This document shows, one piece after another, positions 25,991 to 34,569 of a DNA stretch of 64,000 nt. How positions within the stretch are numbered: position 1 is the first letter of the stretch; every line of letters starts with the position of its first letter. The stretch is from Faecalibacterium langellae (GTDB lineage Bacteria; Bacillota; Clostridia; Oscillospirales; Ruminococcaceae), in contig NZ_NMTR01000011.1 in the NCBI RefSeq assembly GCF_002549775.1, positions 1 to 64,000 of the forward strand, given 5' to 3'. Under the pieces are notes generated by a model that did not search any database, had not been told where the DNA came from, and saw only the letters and a list, made by a program, of their open reading frames with translations. The translations under genes were made by a program, and so were the position numbers.

Positions 25991-26071
25991 CGCCCTCTCA
26001 GCTTCGCTGCGCTCAGCAGCTCTCCCAAAGGGAGAGGTGGATGCGACCAACGGGAGCAGACGGAGAGGGCG
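25991..26071. repeat. 81-bp palindromic element with terminal inverted repeats
   Basis: Begins CGCCCTCTC and ends GAGAGGGCG (perfect 9-bp terminal inverted repeats). Inside is an AGCTCTCCC / GGGAGAGGT hairpin. A closely related 78-bp element lies at 61902-61979. It contains no ORF and looks like a non-autonomous miniature element. Confidence 0.75.
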
Positions 26072-26079
26072 CGCCTGCT

Positions 26080-26114
26080 AAAAAGGGCCGCCGCACATTC
26101 CTGTGCGGCGGCCC
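26080..26114 (-). terminator. Terminator of rny
   Basis: Minus-strand perfect 13-bp stem GGGCCGCCGCACA / TGTGCGGCGGCCC with a four-base loop and a T5 tail. Confidence 0.93.
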
Positions 26115-26129
26115 TCTGATGCCAAAATC

Positions 26130-27701
26130 TTATTTCGCGTATTCGACGGCGCGGCTCTCGCGGATGACGTTGACCTTGATCTGGCCGGGGTAATCCAGCG
26201 TGTCCTCGATCTTCTTTGCGATGGAGCGTGCCAGCAGGATGACCTGATCGTCGCTGATGACGTCGGGCTTGACCATGATGCGCACTTCGCGGCCCGCCTG
26301 CACGGCAAAGGCCTGCTCCACGCCCTCGAAACTGGAAGAAATTTCTTCCAGGTTTTCCAGACGCTTGACGTAGCTTTCCACGTTCTCGCGGCGGGCACCC
26401 GGGCGTGCGGCGCTGATGGCATCGGCCGCCTGAATGATGAAGGCCAGCGGGGTCTTGGGCTCCACGTCACCGTGGTGGGCCTCAATGGCGTGGATGATCT
26501 GGGTGTTCTCTTTGTACTTGCGGCAGATGTCCACACCGATCTGGACATGGCTGCCCTCGATCTCGTGGTCCAGTGCCTTGCCGATGTCATGCAGCAGACC
26601 GGCGCGGCGTGCCAGCGTGACGTTCACGCCCATCTCGCCTGCCAGCAGGCCGGCCAGCCAGGCCACTTCCATGCTGTGGGTCAGGGCGTTCTGGCCGAAG
26701 CTGGTGCGGTACTTCAACCGGCCGATCAGCTTGATCAGGTCCGGGTGCAGGCCGTGGATGCCCAGCTCCATCACCGCGCGCTCGCCCTCGCGCTTCATCT
26801 GCAGCTCCAGCTCGTGGCGGCACTTCTCCACCGTCTCCTCGATGCGGGCGGGGTGGATACGGCCGTCGCCGATCAGGCGTTCCAGGGTCATGCGGGCCAC
26901 TTCGCGGCGGGTCTGGTCGAAGGAGGACAGGGTGATGGCCTCCGGGGTATCGTCGATGATCAGGTCCACACCGGTAGCAGTCTCCAGCGCGCGGATGTTG
27001 CGGCCCTCGCGGCCGATGATGCGGCCCTTCATTTCATCGCTGGGCAGCGGCACCACGCTGACGGTGGTCTCGCTGCAGTGGTCGGCAGCGCAGCGGCTGA
27101 CGGCCTGACCGATCAGGTTGCGGGCAATGTTGTCGCAGTTCTCCTTCAGGTCGGTCTCGTAGGCGGCGACGCGCACAGCCTTTTCGTGGGTGAGCTCCTC
27201 GTCCACCTTGTGCAGCAGCACTTCGCGGGCGTCCTCCTGGCTCAGACCGGCCAGCGTTTCCAGACGCTCCAGCTCCTTGGCGCGCAGGGCGTCGATCTCG
27301 GCCAGGCGCTCCTCGGCTTCCGCCGAGCGCTTTTTCAGTTCTTCTTCCTTTTTCTCCAGCGCTTCGGTCTTGCGGTCCAGCGCCGTTTCCTTCTGGTCGA
27401 TGCGGTTCTCCTGACGGCTGATCTCCGCACGGCGCTGCTTGATCTCCTTGTCGGCTTCCGCCTTCTGGGCGTCCACCTCCGCCTTCAGCTTGAAGGCCTC
27501 GTCCTTTGCTTCCAGAACCGCTTCCTTGCGCTTCTGTTCAGCGGTCTTGATCGCCTCGTTCACCAGGCGGGTCGCTTCGGCCTCTGCGCTGCCGATCTGG
27601 GCTTCGGCGGTCTTTTTACGGTTGTTATAGCCAATAAAATAGCCCGCACCAACGCCGATCACAGCAGCGATCAGGGCCACGATCACTCCAATCGCGGTCA
27701 T
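26130..27701 (-). CDS. rny: Ribonuclease Y
   Basis: Membrane-anchored endoribonuclease that starts mRNA decay in Firmicutes. The 523-residue protein has an N-terminal membrane helix ([21 protein letters not shown]), a long coiled coil (about 30-200), a KH domain with the [11 protein letters not shown] motif and an HD domain ([21 protein letters not shown]). Full length for the family. Start 27701 has AAAGGAGAG upstream. It is preceded by a ~265-base leader with a strong promoter and a folded 200-nt segment. Confidence 0.96.
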   Translation of the reverse strand: MTAIGVIVALIAAVIGVGAGYFIGYNNRKKTAEAQIGSAEAEATRLVNEAIKTAEQKRKEAVLEAKDEAFKLKAEVDAQKAEADKEIKQRRAEISRQENRIDQKETALDRKTEALEKKEEELKKRSAEAEERLAEIDALRAKELERLETLAGLSQEDAREVLLHKVDEELTHEKAVRVAAYETDLKENCDNIARNLIGQAVSRCAADHCSETTVSVVPLPSDEMKGRIIGREGRNIRALETATGVDLIIDDTPEAITLSSFDQTRREVARMTLERLIGDGRIHPARIEETVEKCRHELELQMKREGERAVMELGIHGLHPDLIKLIGRLKYRTSFGQNALTHSMEVAWLAGLLAGEMGVNVTLARRAGLLHDIGKALDHEIEGSHVQIGVDICRKYKENTQIIHAIEAHHGDVEPKTPLAFIIQAADAISAARPGARRENVESYVKRLENLEEISSSFEGVEQAFAVQAGREVRIMVKPDVISDDQVILLARSIAKKIEDTLDYPGQIKVNVIRESRAVEYAK

Positions 27702-27751
27702 CGCGTTTCACTCTCCTTTGTTAAAATTCAGGTCTTGAATCATAAGCAGGA

Positions 27752-27951
27752 GACGCTGCACGGCAGGTGTAGGCTTCAAACGGGTCTATAAGTGAGCTTT
27801 CAATCCAAAAAGTGACAGCAGAACCACACGCGCGGTGGGAGCACCGTGCGGGCAGACTGCAGCTTTTCTCTCTACGGTTCTGTCTTATAATAAACAGGCA
27901 TCACATGCCTGAAAGAACTCGGGGTTCACGGGACGACCTGCATCCAGCGTC
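27752..27951 (-). ncRNA. Structured 200-nt leader or independent RNA upstream of rny
   Basis: Both ends pair: GACGCTG (27951-27945) with CAGCGTC (27758-27752), and GCAGGT (27941-27936) with ACCTGC (27768-27763). Inside are the hairpin CAGGCAT-GTG-ATGCCTG (27911-27895) and a long arm made from GACAGAACC (27884-27876) with GGTTCTGCTGTC (27825-27814), capped by CGCACGGTG / CACCGCGCG (27850-27830). The promoter lies just upstream. No clear terminator separates it from rny, so it may be a 5' leader. Class unknown. Confidence 0.6.
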
Positions 27952-27969
27952 TTTTATTCCATACTACTG

Positions 27970-28001
27970 ATTATAGTACGAAACATTTGCCCGCTTGTCA
28001 A
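27970..28001 (-). promoter_or_regulatory. Promoter of the rny leader RNA
   Basis: Minus-strand TTGACA (28001-27996), 17 bases, TACTAT (27978-27973); a perfect TATAAT overlaps at 27975-27970 with a 20-base spacing. Confidence 0.7.
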
Positions 28002-28093
28002 GGGGAAAAGGCTCCCTGCGCAACATTTTGTGCACAAAAACAAAAATGTCCGGCCCGGGCAGGACCTGCTGCCGGGCCGGACAGAGCGTTTTG

Positions 28094-29851
28094 TTATTCC
28101 AGATACATCCGGCGCAGGCGCATCAGGCGCGCCGGGGTCAGGCCGTATTCCGTTTCCAGATAGTTCTCCGCGCTGCCGAACTTCCTGCGGATGGTGTCCA
28201 GCACAAAGGGGGCCGCCGCCGGGTCCACGCCCGCCATGGCATAATAGCGCACCCGGCAGGCAGGGTCTGCCGCGATCTCGGCCGCGTGCTCGGCCAGCAC
28301 CGCGTCGATCTCGGCCTTGCGGCAGGCATTGGTCTGTTCAAAATCGGCGCAGATCACTTCGTCCGACGCGCCCAGTGCCAGCAGGATCAGCATGGCAGCC
28401 ACACCGGTGCGGTCCTTGCCGGACGTGCAGTGGAACAGGATGGGCGTCTCGCCCGCTTCCAGCGCGCGGAACAGCTCTTTGAACGCCTTGTTGCCGGTGA
28501 GCATTCGGCGGTACAGCCGCTGGGAGATGCTCTCGCCTTCCTCTGCGGTCTGCATCAGCTTTTCAATGTCGCCGGGCGCAAAGGCGATCTCGGCACCGTC
28601 CTCGGCGCACAGGCCGCAGATCTGCACCAGGCGCGCGCCGTCCGGCACATAGTCCGGCTCCTTCTTTGCTTCCCCGCTGCTGCGCAGGTCCAGAATGAGC
28701 CGCAGGCCCAGCGAATCCAGCAGTCTGCGGTCGGCCTCGCCGGTGAGCTTGCCCGTGGGGATGCCGCGGTAAATTTGCCCCCACTTCACGTGCTTGCCTT
28801 CGTCGGCCAGATAGCCGCCCAGCTCGCGGAAGTTGTTCCCGCCCGCAAACGCCAGCTGGGTGCCCGGAGCCGGGTGGGCCGGGGCAGGCTTTGCTGCCGC
28901 GCTGGACAGCACCGGGAAGTTGTAGAAGGGCTTTGCCGGGCGGCCCCGGCGCGGCGGCAGGCTGGCCGAAGCCCCCAGCACCTCCATCAGGTAGCTGCGC
29001 AGCAGGTCGATGTAGGCAGAGCTCGTGTCCCGCCGCTGCACCAGCGAAACGCACAGGGGCGGCAGGTCTTCCAGCAGCACATCGCGCACGCGGTCCAGCT
29101 CCCGCCGGGCACCGGGCTCATAGCGGGTCAGGCAGGTGCACAGCTGCTCCTGTACCAGGTAGTAGGCCTGGTAAAAGCTGGGGCCGATCTCGGCGTTGGG
29201 CGCAAAGCCCGCCCGGGCGCAGGCCGACCACAGCGGGCTGAACAGGTCCTGCCGCAGGCTGGGCAGCAGCACCCGCTGGCCCCGCAGGTCGGCAAGGGGG
29301 ATGCTCTCCTTCTCCCAGAACGGGTGGCCCCGGGGCACCAGCAGGCAGGCCGGGTCCGCCCGCAGGGTGGTGCGGGCCAGCACCGGCGCGGCGCACCCCA
29401 GGTCGATGACAAGGCCCGCGTCCAGCTCGCCCTGCTCCACTTCGTCGGCCACAGCGTCGTTGTCCATCATGCGGAAGCGCATCTCCACATGGGGGTACTG
29501 CTGGCGGAACTTGTCCAGCTGCGTTTCCAGCCCGGGCAGGTAGTCCGGCACCAGCGACACACTGATGCCGATGCACACCGGCTGGGCGGACTGGATCTCG
29601 GCCCGCAGCGCCGCCTGCATCTGCTGGAACTGCTCCACCACCGGCGCCGCGTGGCGCTGCAGGCTGATGCCGCGGTCGGTGAGGGTGAGCTTGTGGTGCG
29701 CGCTGAGGAACAGCGGGCCGCACAGCTCTGCTTCCAGCGCCGTGATGCTCTGGCGCAGAGCCTGCCGCGACAAAAACAGCCGCTGTGCCGCGCGGCTGTA
29801 GTTCATTTCATCGCACAAGACCAAAAAATAGTGCAGCTGGCGGATGTCCAT
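28094..29851 (-). CDS. LysR-type regulator fused to a tyrosine phosphatase-like domain
   Basis: One uninterrupted ORF of 585 residues. Residues 1-60 are a LysR winged HTH (MDIRQLHYFLVLCDEMNYSRAA, then LTLTDRG); about 90-295 look like the LysR effector-binding domain. After a Pro/Ala-rich linker (about 300-340), the C-terminus matches the Y_phosphatase3 family: NNFRELGGYLADEG, WGQIYRG, LRLILDLRS and the P-loop HCTSGKDRTG with catalytic Cys475. The DNA shows no frameshift or internal start needed to separate the parts. Such a fusion could tie phosphate-ester signalling to transcription. The start has AGGAGG upstream. Confidence 0.88.
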   Translation of the reverse strand: MDIRQLHYFLVLCDEMNYSRAAQRLFLSRQALRQSITALEAELCGPLFLSAHHKLTLTDRGISLQRHAAPVVEQFQQMQAALRAEIQSAQPVCIGISVSLVPDYLPGLETQLDKFRQQYPHVEMRFRMMDNDAVADEVEQGELDAGLVIDLGCAAPVLARTTLRADPACLLVPRGHPFWEKESIPLADLRGQRVLLPSLRQDLFSPLWSACARAGFAPNAEIGPSFYQAYYLVQEQLCTCLTRYEPGARRELDRVRDVLLEDLPPLCVSLVQRRDTSSAYIDLLRSYLMEVLGASASLPPRRGRPAKPFYNFPVLSSAAAKPAPAHPAPGTQLAFAGGNNFRELGGYLADEGKHVKWGQIYRGIPTGKLTGEADRRLLDSLGLRLILDLRSSGEAKKEPDYVPDGARLVQICGLCAEDGAEIAFAPGDIEKLMQTAEEGESISQRLYRRMLTGNKAFKELFRALEAGETPILFHCTSGKDRTGVAAMLILLALGASDEVICADFEQTNACRKAEIDAVLAEHAAEIAADPACRVRYYAMAGVDPAAAPFVLDTIRRKFGSAENYLETEYGLTPARLMRLRRMYLE

Positions 29852-29926
29852 GGTTTCCTCCTGAGAAAAGTATCATATAAAGAATACCGCCTTTTGGCCT
29901 GATTGTAAAGCCGCTGGAAACAAAAA

Positions 29927-29957
29927 GCTGCCGCACAGCATCACACTGTGCGGCAGC
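29927..29957 (-). terminator. Terminator of nagB
   Basis: Minus-strand stem GCTGCCGCACAG / CTGTGCGGCAGC followed by TTTTT. Confidence 0.92.
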
Positions 29958-29972
29958 CGGAGCGCAAAACGA

Positions 29973-30701
29973 TCAGATCAGGCTCAGGGCTTCCTCATCG
30001 CCCACAAGGATGAAGTCCGGGTGCATCTGCAGGATGCTGGCGGGCACCTCCGGGGTGACGGGGCCGAAGAAGGCTTTCTTGATGATCTCGGCCTTGCCTT
30101 TGCCGTTGGCCACCATCAGCACCTTGCGCGCCTGCATGATGGTCTTGATGCCCATGGTGTAGGCCTGCTTGGGCACAAGGTCCACGTTGCCGTCAAAGAA
30201 GCGCTTGTTGGCCTCAATGGTCTCCTGGGTCAGGTCCACACAGTGGGTCTCCAGCTCAAAGGCCTCACCCGGCTCGTTGAAGCCGATGTGGCCGTCGTGG
30301 CCGATGCCCAGCAGCTGCAGGTCGATGCCGCCCACAGCGTGGATGATCTGGTTGTACTTGGTGCAGGCGTCCTCGGCGTCGGGGTTGGTGCCGTCCGGCA
30401 GGTTGATCTTGGCCGGGTCGATGTTCACCTTGTCGAACAGGTTCTTGTGCATGAAGCTCCAGTAGCTTTCCGGGTGCTCCTTGGGCAGGCCGCGGTACTC
30501 GTCCAGGTTGACGGTGGTGACCTCGGAGAAATCAATGTCGCCCTTGTTGTACCACTCCACCAGCTGGGCATATGCGCCCACGGGGGTGCCGCCGGTGGCC
30601 AGGCCCAGCACGCAGTTCGGCTTCATAATGACCTGTGCCGAAATGATATTGGCTGCCTTGCGGGACATATCCGCATAATCTTTTGCACGAATGATCTTCA
30701 T
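29973..30701 (-). CDS. nagB: Glucosamine-6-phosphate deaminase
   Basis: Converts glucosamine-6-phosphate to fructose-6-phosphate plus ammonia, linking amino sugars to glycolysis. The 242-residue protein shows LGLATGGTPVGAY, VTTVNLDEYRGLP and LLGIGHDGHIGFNEPG, all NagB signatures with the catalytic Asp and His. Start MKIIRAKDY at 30701 fits the family better than a start five codons earlier; the GAGG site is shared. Monocistronic; no nagA or PTS gene is nearby. Confidence 0.96.
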   Translation of the reverse strand: MKIIRAKDYADMSRKAANIISAQVIMKPNCVLGLATGGTPVGAYAQLVEWYNKGDIDFSEVTTVNLDEYRGLPKEHPESYWSFMHKNLFDKVNIDPAKINLPDGTNPDAEDACTKYNQIIHAVGGIDLQLLGIGHDGHIGFNEPGEAFELETHCVDLTQETIEANKRFFDGNVDLVPKQAYTMGIKTIMQARKVLMVANGKGKAEIIKKAFFGPVTPEVPASILQMHPDFILVGDEEALSLI

Positions 30702-30888
30702 TACAAACGACCTCACTTATCATCTTTTTTGCCGCTCTGCACGGGCTGCGCAGAGCACTTCTGCGTTTAGTTTATCACATTTCGCAGACAAGCGCCAGTC
30801 ATCCCGGCCATCTTTTCGGTGTGTTTGCACAAAAAGATGCAAAGCCCCGCCGTTTGGGCCGGCATTTCCGGTCACGAACGCGCAAAAA

Positions 30889-30917
30889 CGCCGCCGGGCG
30901 TTTCCACACCGGCGGCG
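30889..30917 (-). terminator. Terminator of the sda operon
   Basis: Minus-strand stem CGCCGCCGG / CCGGCGGCG followed by TTTTT. Confidence 0.88.
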
Positions 30918-30932
30918 CTGCATGTTGAAAGA

Positions 30933-31814
30933 TCAGTTCCCGCTGCACAGGCCGCAGGCGGCACAGGCGGCGGGGGTGGCGGCACAGCCGCCAAGGGCGG
31001 TCTCGCGCAGCTCGGCGGGCAGGCGCTTGCCCACGGCGTACATGGCATCCAGCATCTGGTCAAAGGGGATCAGCTGCCGGATGCCGGAAAGGGCCATCTC
31101 CGCCGCAACAAGGGCGTTGGCCACACCGGCGGCGTTGCGGTTCTGGCAGGGGTACTCCACAAGGCCCCCCACCGGGTCGCACACAAGGCCCAGCATGTTC
31201 ATCAGCACGGTGGAAGCCGCATCCAGACACTGCTGCGGCGTGCCGCCCAGCAGTTCCACGGCGGCCGACGCCGCCATGGCCGACGCGATGCCCACCTCGG
31301 CCTGACAGCCGCCCACGGCACCGGCCACGGTGGCGTTGCGCATGGCAAGGTAGCCCACCGCACCGGCGTTGAACAGCGCCTCCACGATGCGCCCATCCGG
31401 CAGGTCATAGCACTCCTGCAGGGCCAGCAGCAGGCCCGGCACCACGCCCGCCGAGCCGGCCGTGGGCGCGGCCACGATCAGGCCCATGGAGGCGTTCACT
31501 TCCAGCACGGCCATGGCGTAGGTCATGGCCTTCTGCAGCACGTCGCCGCAGATGCCCTTGCCCTCGGCCGCGTGGGCCTGCAGGGTCTTCGCCTCGCCGC
31601 CGATGAGCCCGCCCATGGATTTGATGGGCGTTTCCAGCGGCTGGGTGGCAGAAGCGCGCATGATGTCCCACGCTTTTGCCATGCGGCGGTCCACGGCGTC
31701 CTGCTCCACTTCGCCCAGCAGGCATTCGCGCCGGCGCATCACCTCGGAGATGGGCAGTGCGTTCTCGGCGCACAGCGCCAGCAGTTCCTTTGCGGATTTG
31801 AAATCCATGTTCAT
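30933..31814 (-). CDS. sdaAA: L-serine dehydratase, alpha chain
   Basis: Iron-sulfur subunit of the oxygen-sensitive serine deaminase that makes pyruvate and ammonia. The 293-residue protein shows TAGSAGVVPGLL, AGAVGGCQAEVGIASAMAA and GLVCDPVGGLVEYPCQNRNA, giving the conserved cluster cysteines. It ends with an extra Cys-rich tail (GGCAATPAACAACGLC), as in Bacillus-type SdaAA. It follows sdaAB by 14 bases. Confidence 0.96.
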   Translation of the reverse strand: MNMDFKSAKELLALCAENALPISEVMRRRECLLGEVEQDAVDRRMAKAWDIMRASATQPLETPIKSMGGLIGGEAKTLQAHAAEGKGICGDVLQKAMTYAMAVLEVNASMGLIVAAPTAGSAGVVPGLLLALQECYDLPDGRIVEALFNAGAVGYLAMRNATVAGAVGGCQAEVGIASAMAASAAVELLGGTPQQCLDAASTVLMNMLGLVCDPVGGLVEYPCQNRNAAGVANALVAAEMALSGIRQLIPFDQMLDAMYAVGKRLPAELRETALGGCAATPAACAACGLCSGN

Positions 31815-31828
31815 TTCGCTCCCCCTCC

Positions 31829-32497
31829 TTACGGCTGCACGACCATCACATCGTGGATGTTCGGGTTCTCCTGCAGCAGCTGCGCCACGTCCTCGGGCAG
31901 GCGCTCGTCCGACTCCACGATGGTGTAGGCGGTGTGGCCCTTTTCCTCGCGGAACAGGCGCATGAACGCGATGTTCACGCCGCGGTCGCTGAGAATTTTG
32001 GTGATGTGGGCCACCACGCCGGGCTTGTCCTGCTGCACCACGATGAGGGCGTTGTACTCGCCAGTAAAGTCCACCGCCACGCCGTTGATGCGCACGATGC
32101 GCACCTTGCCGCCGCCCAGCGACTCGCCGCGCACGGTCATCACCTGCCCGGCGGCGTTCTCCATGCGGATGTCCACCGTGTTGGGGTGAAGGTCGGTCTC
32201 GGTCTCGTTGGGGGTAAAGCTGTAGACAAGGCCCCGCTGTTCGGCGATGGCGAAGGAATCCCGGATGCGGGTGTCATCGGCCGAAAAGCCCATGATACCG
32301 CCCAGCAGGGCGCGGTCGGTGCCGTGGCCGTGGTAAGTTTTGGCGAAGGAGCCGTACAGGGTAAAGTCTGCCCGGCGCAGCGGCGGGGCGATCATCTTCT
32401 GGGCCAGAAAGGCGATGATCTCCGCGCCTGCGGTGTGGGAACTGGACGGGCCGATCATGTTCGGGCCCAGAACATCGAAAACGCTGATGAATGCCAT
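31829..32497 (-). CDS. sdaAB: L-serine dehydratase, beta chain
   Basis: Partner subunit of SdaAA. The N-terminal part has IGPSSSHTAGAEIIAF, the serine dehydratase beta signature; the C-terminal ~70 residues form an ACT domain (ALIVVQQDKPGVVAHITKILSDRGVNIAFMRL). 222 residues, normal. AAGGAGAGG precedes the start. Its neighbour upstream is a riboswitch-regulated glycine/alanine symporter, so the locus is concerned with Ser/Gly use. Confidence 0.96.
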   Translation of the reverse strand: MAFISVFDVLGPNMIGPSSSHTAGAEIIAFLAQKMIAPPLRRADFTLYGSFAKTYHGHGTDRALLGGIMGFSADDTRIRDSFAIAEQRGLVYSFTPNETETDLHPNTVDIRMENAAGQVMTVRGESLGGGKVRIVRINGVAVDFTGEYNALIVVQQDKPGVVAHITKILSDRGVNIAFMRLFREEKGHTAYTIVESDERLPEDVAQLLQENPNIHDVMVVQP

Positions 32498-32587
32498 GGG
32501 GCTTGTCCTCTCCTTGTCTGTCCGAGGGGCCGCACACGCCCGCTCTTTGGAAAATCGTTTTTCAGCAAATGCTCTCCTTTTGCCCTC

Positions 32588-32616
32588 AGTGTATCACGGA
32601 TGCACACACTTCGCAA
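32588..32616 (-). promoter_or_regulatory. Promoter of sdaAB-sdaAA
   Basis: Minus-strand TTGCGA (32616-32611), 17 bases, TACACT (32593-32588). Confidence 0.6.
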
Positions 32617-32632
32617 GGCGGGGCAGGCAAAA

Positions 32633-32664
32633 GCAGGGCCGCCCGCGTCTGCGGACGGCCCTGC
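32633..32664 (-). terminator. Terminator of the AGCS symporter gene
   Basis: Minus-strand stem GCAGGGCCG / CGGCCCTGC extended through CCGC/GCGG, followed by TTTT. Confidence 0.85.
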
Positions 32665-32688
32665 GGCTGACATTTTTGGTTTTTGCGT

Positions 32689-34206
32689 TTACTGGTTCGC
32701 GGCCTTCTCCTGCTCTGCCTCCTCGGCGGCGGCTTCGGCTTCTTCCTGCTTCTGGTACTCCGGGAAGGCCGACCACATGGGCTCGATGTCTTTGCCCTTC
32801 ACGCGGCGGTCGAAGTAGTTGCGGGTGATGGCCACCACGGTGCCGGACAGTGCCAGCACGCCGATGAGGTTCGGGATCATCATCAGGCCGTTGAAGGTGT
32901 CGGACAGGTCCCACGCAAGGCCCAGCTTCATGGTGGCACCCACCACGGTCATGCCCACGAAGACCACTTTATAGATGCGGCTGCCGGTGGTGCCGAACAG
33001 ATATTCCACAGCTTTGGTGCCGTAGTGGCTCCAGCCGAGGGTGGTGGAGTAGGCGAACAGCAGGATGGAAATGGCGATGAACTTGGGGCCAAAGCTGCCG
33101 AAGGCAGCGGTGAATGCCTGGCCCACCAGCGCGTTGTCCTGCACACCGGCCAGCACGGCTCCGCTTTCCAAATCGACCACACCGGTGGTCAGAATGACCA
33201 GTGCCGTGAGGGTGCAGACCACGATGGTATCCGCGAACACCTCAAACACGCCCCACATGCCCTGATGCACCGGCTCCTTGACGTTGGAGGCGGAGTTGAC
33301 CATGACCGCAGAGCCCAGGCCCGCTTCGTTGGAGAAGGCGCCGCGCTTGAAGCCCCAGGTGATGGTCTGGCTGATGCCGTAGCCCAGCGCACCGCCGCCG
33401 GCGGCGTTCAGGTTGAAGGCACCCTTGAAGATGGCGGCAAAGGCCGCCGGGATATTGCCCGCGTGCACCACCACGATGACGAGGGCACCTGCGATGTAGA
33501 ACAGCGCCATGAGGGGCACCAGCTTTTCGGTGACGGCGGCCACACGCTTCAGCCCGCCGATGACGATGAGGGCCGTGACCACCATCAGGCACAGGCCGGT
33601 GACGAGGGTGGGCACACCGAAGGCCGCGTTCATGTTGCCGGCAATGGAGTTGATCTGGCTCATGTTACCGATGCCGAAGGACGCCAGGATGCAAAAGCAG
33701 GCAAACAGCACAGCCAGCACCTTGCCCAGCTGCTTGCAGCCCTTCTTCGCGCCCAGGCCGTCGGTGAGGTAATACATGGCACCGCCCGACCACTCGCCTT
33801 TTTCGTTCTTGCGGCGGTAGTAGACGCCCAGTACGTTCTCGGAAAAGCTGGTCATCATGCCAAGCAATGCCATGACCCACATCCAGAAGATAGCACCCGG
33901 GCCGCCGGAGACGATGGCCGTGGCCACACCCACGATGTTGCCGGTGCCGATGGTGCCCGCCAGCGCGGTGCACATGCTCTGGAACTGGCTGATGGCCATA
34001 TCCTCTTTGCTGGTGTGGGTGGTGACATCCTTGTTGGTGAAAATGGCACCGATGGTGTGCCTGAGCCAGTAGCCCATTTTGCGGAACTGGAAAAAGCCCG
34101 TGCGGGCGCTCATCCAGAACCCGGTGCAGAACAGCAGTGCCAGCCCGAAGGGCCCCCACACCACGCCGTTGACGGCGTTGTTCACCTGCGTGACGATCTC
34201 GACCAT
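32689..34206 (-). CDS. Sodium:alanine/glycine symporter (AGCS family)
   Basis: Multi-pass sodium-coupled importer, 505 residues. The family signature appears in the first third (ALAGTIGTGNIVGVATAIVSGGPGAIFWMW) and the second conserved block in AFSNEAGLGSAVMVNSASNV-like sequence. The start MVEIVTQVNN at 34206 has an AGAGA site. A glycine riboswitch in the leader makes glycine the most likely substrate. Own promoter, riboswitch and terminator. Confidence 0.95.
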   Translation of the reverse strand: MVEIVTQVNNAVNGVVWGPFGLALLFCTGFWMSARTGFFQFRKMGYWLRHTIGAIFTNKDVTTHTSKEDMAISQFQSMCTALAGTIGTGNIVGVATAIVSGGPGAIFWMWVMALLGMMTSFSENVLGVYYRRKNEKGEWSGGAMYYLTDGLGAKKGCKQLGKVLAVLFACFCILASFGIGNMSQINSIAGNMNAAFGVPTLVTGLCLMVVTALIVIGGLKRVAAVTEKLVPLMALFYIAGALVIVVVHAGNIPAAFAAIFKGAFNLNAAGGGALGYGISQTITWGFKRGAFSNEAGLGSAVMVNSASNVKEPVHQGMWGVFEVFADTIVVCTLTALVILTTGVVDLESGAVLAGVQDNALVGQAFTAAFGSFGPKFIAISILLFAYSTTLGWSHYGTKAVEYLFGTTGSRIYKVVFVGMTVVGATMKLGLAWDLSDTFNGLMMIPNLIGVLALSGTVVAITRNYFDRRVKGKDIEPMWSAFPEYQKQEEAEAAAEEAEQEKAANQ

Positions 34207-34233
34207 AACTCTCTTTCCCCCTATACACAAAAA

Positions 34234-34262
34234 CAAAACGGGCAAAGCCCGCCAAAGGCTCT
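34234..34262 (-). terminator. Expression-platform terminator of the glycine riboswitch
   Basis: Minus-strand stem GGGCAGAGCC / GGCTTTGCCC (one wobble) followed by GTTTTGTTTTT, between aptamer and start codon. Confidence 0.85.
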
Positions 34263-34485
34263 GCCCGCAAAATCCGGAGCGCTCTCATTTCTTTCCGCCG
34301 CCGGGTGCGCCGTGTTCCCGGCCGCACGCCCTTGTGCGCAAAAGACGATGCTCTGTCCTTTTGCCTGAGAGATACAGCCGCTTTCCCGGCGGCCTTACAC
34401 CTTCGGCACCCGCTGCGCGGGTTTCTCCAGAGTGCGCGGATCTTTCCCTTTGCCGCACACGTCTTTTCAGTTCTCCTGCTGCGCA
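34263..34485 (-). promoter_or_regulatory. Glycine riboswitch
   Basis: The minus strand carries the diagnostic pieces in order: CTCTGGAGA (near 34433), GCCGAAGG, and CTCTCAGGCAAAAGGACAGA (ending near 34350). This is one complete glycine aptamer. Upstream, GCAGGAGAAC (near 34480) may be the remnant ('ghost') of the partner aptamer, so it is a singlet-type rather than tandem switch. A terminator follows. It controls the AGCS symporter; whether glycine turns it on or off cannot be told from sequence. Confidence 0.93.
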
Positions 34486-34505
34486 CAGATGTGCGCGATA
34501 GAAAG

Positions 34506-34534
34506 ATGATACCATATTTTGTCCGCCTGCGCAA
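34506..34534 (-). promoter_or_regulatory. Promoter of the glycine riboswitch transcript
   Basis: Minus-strand TTGCGC (34534-34529), 17 bases, TATCAT (34511-34506). Confidence 0.65.
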
Positions 34535-34569
34535 GACATTCACTCCAATTTATGCGGCGGTTTCATCTG

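Noticed and set aside
27814-27850. A T-box riboswitch in the rny leader
   Set aside because: An ACCGCG segment is present, but no specifier loop or terminator/antiterminator pair is clear and rny is not a usual T-box gene.
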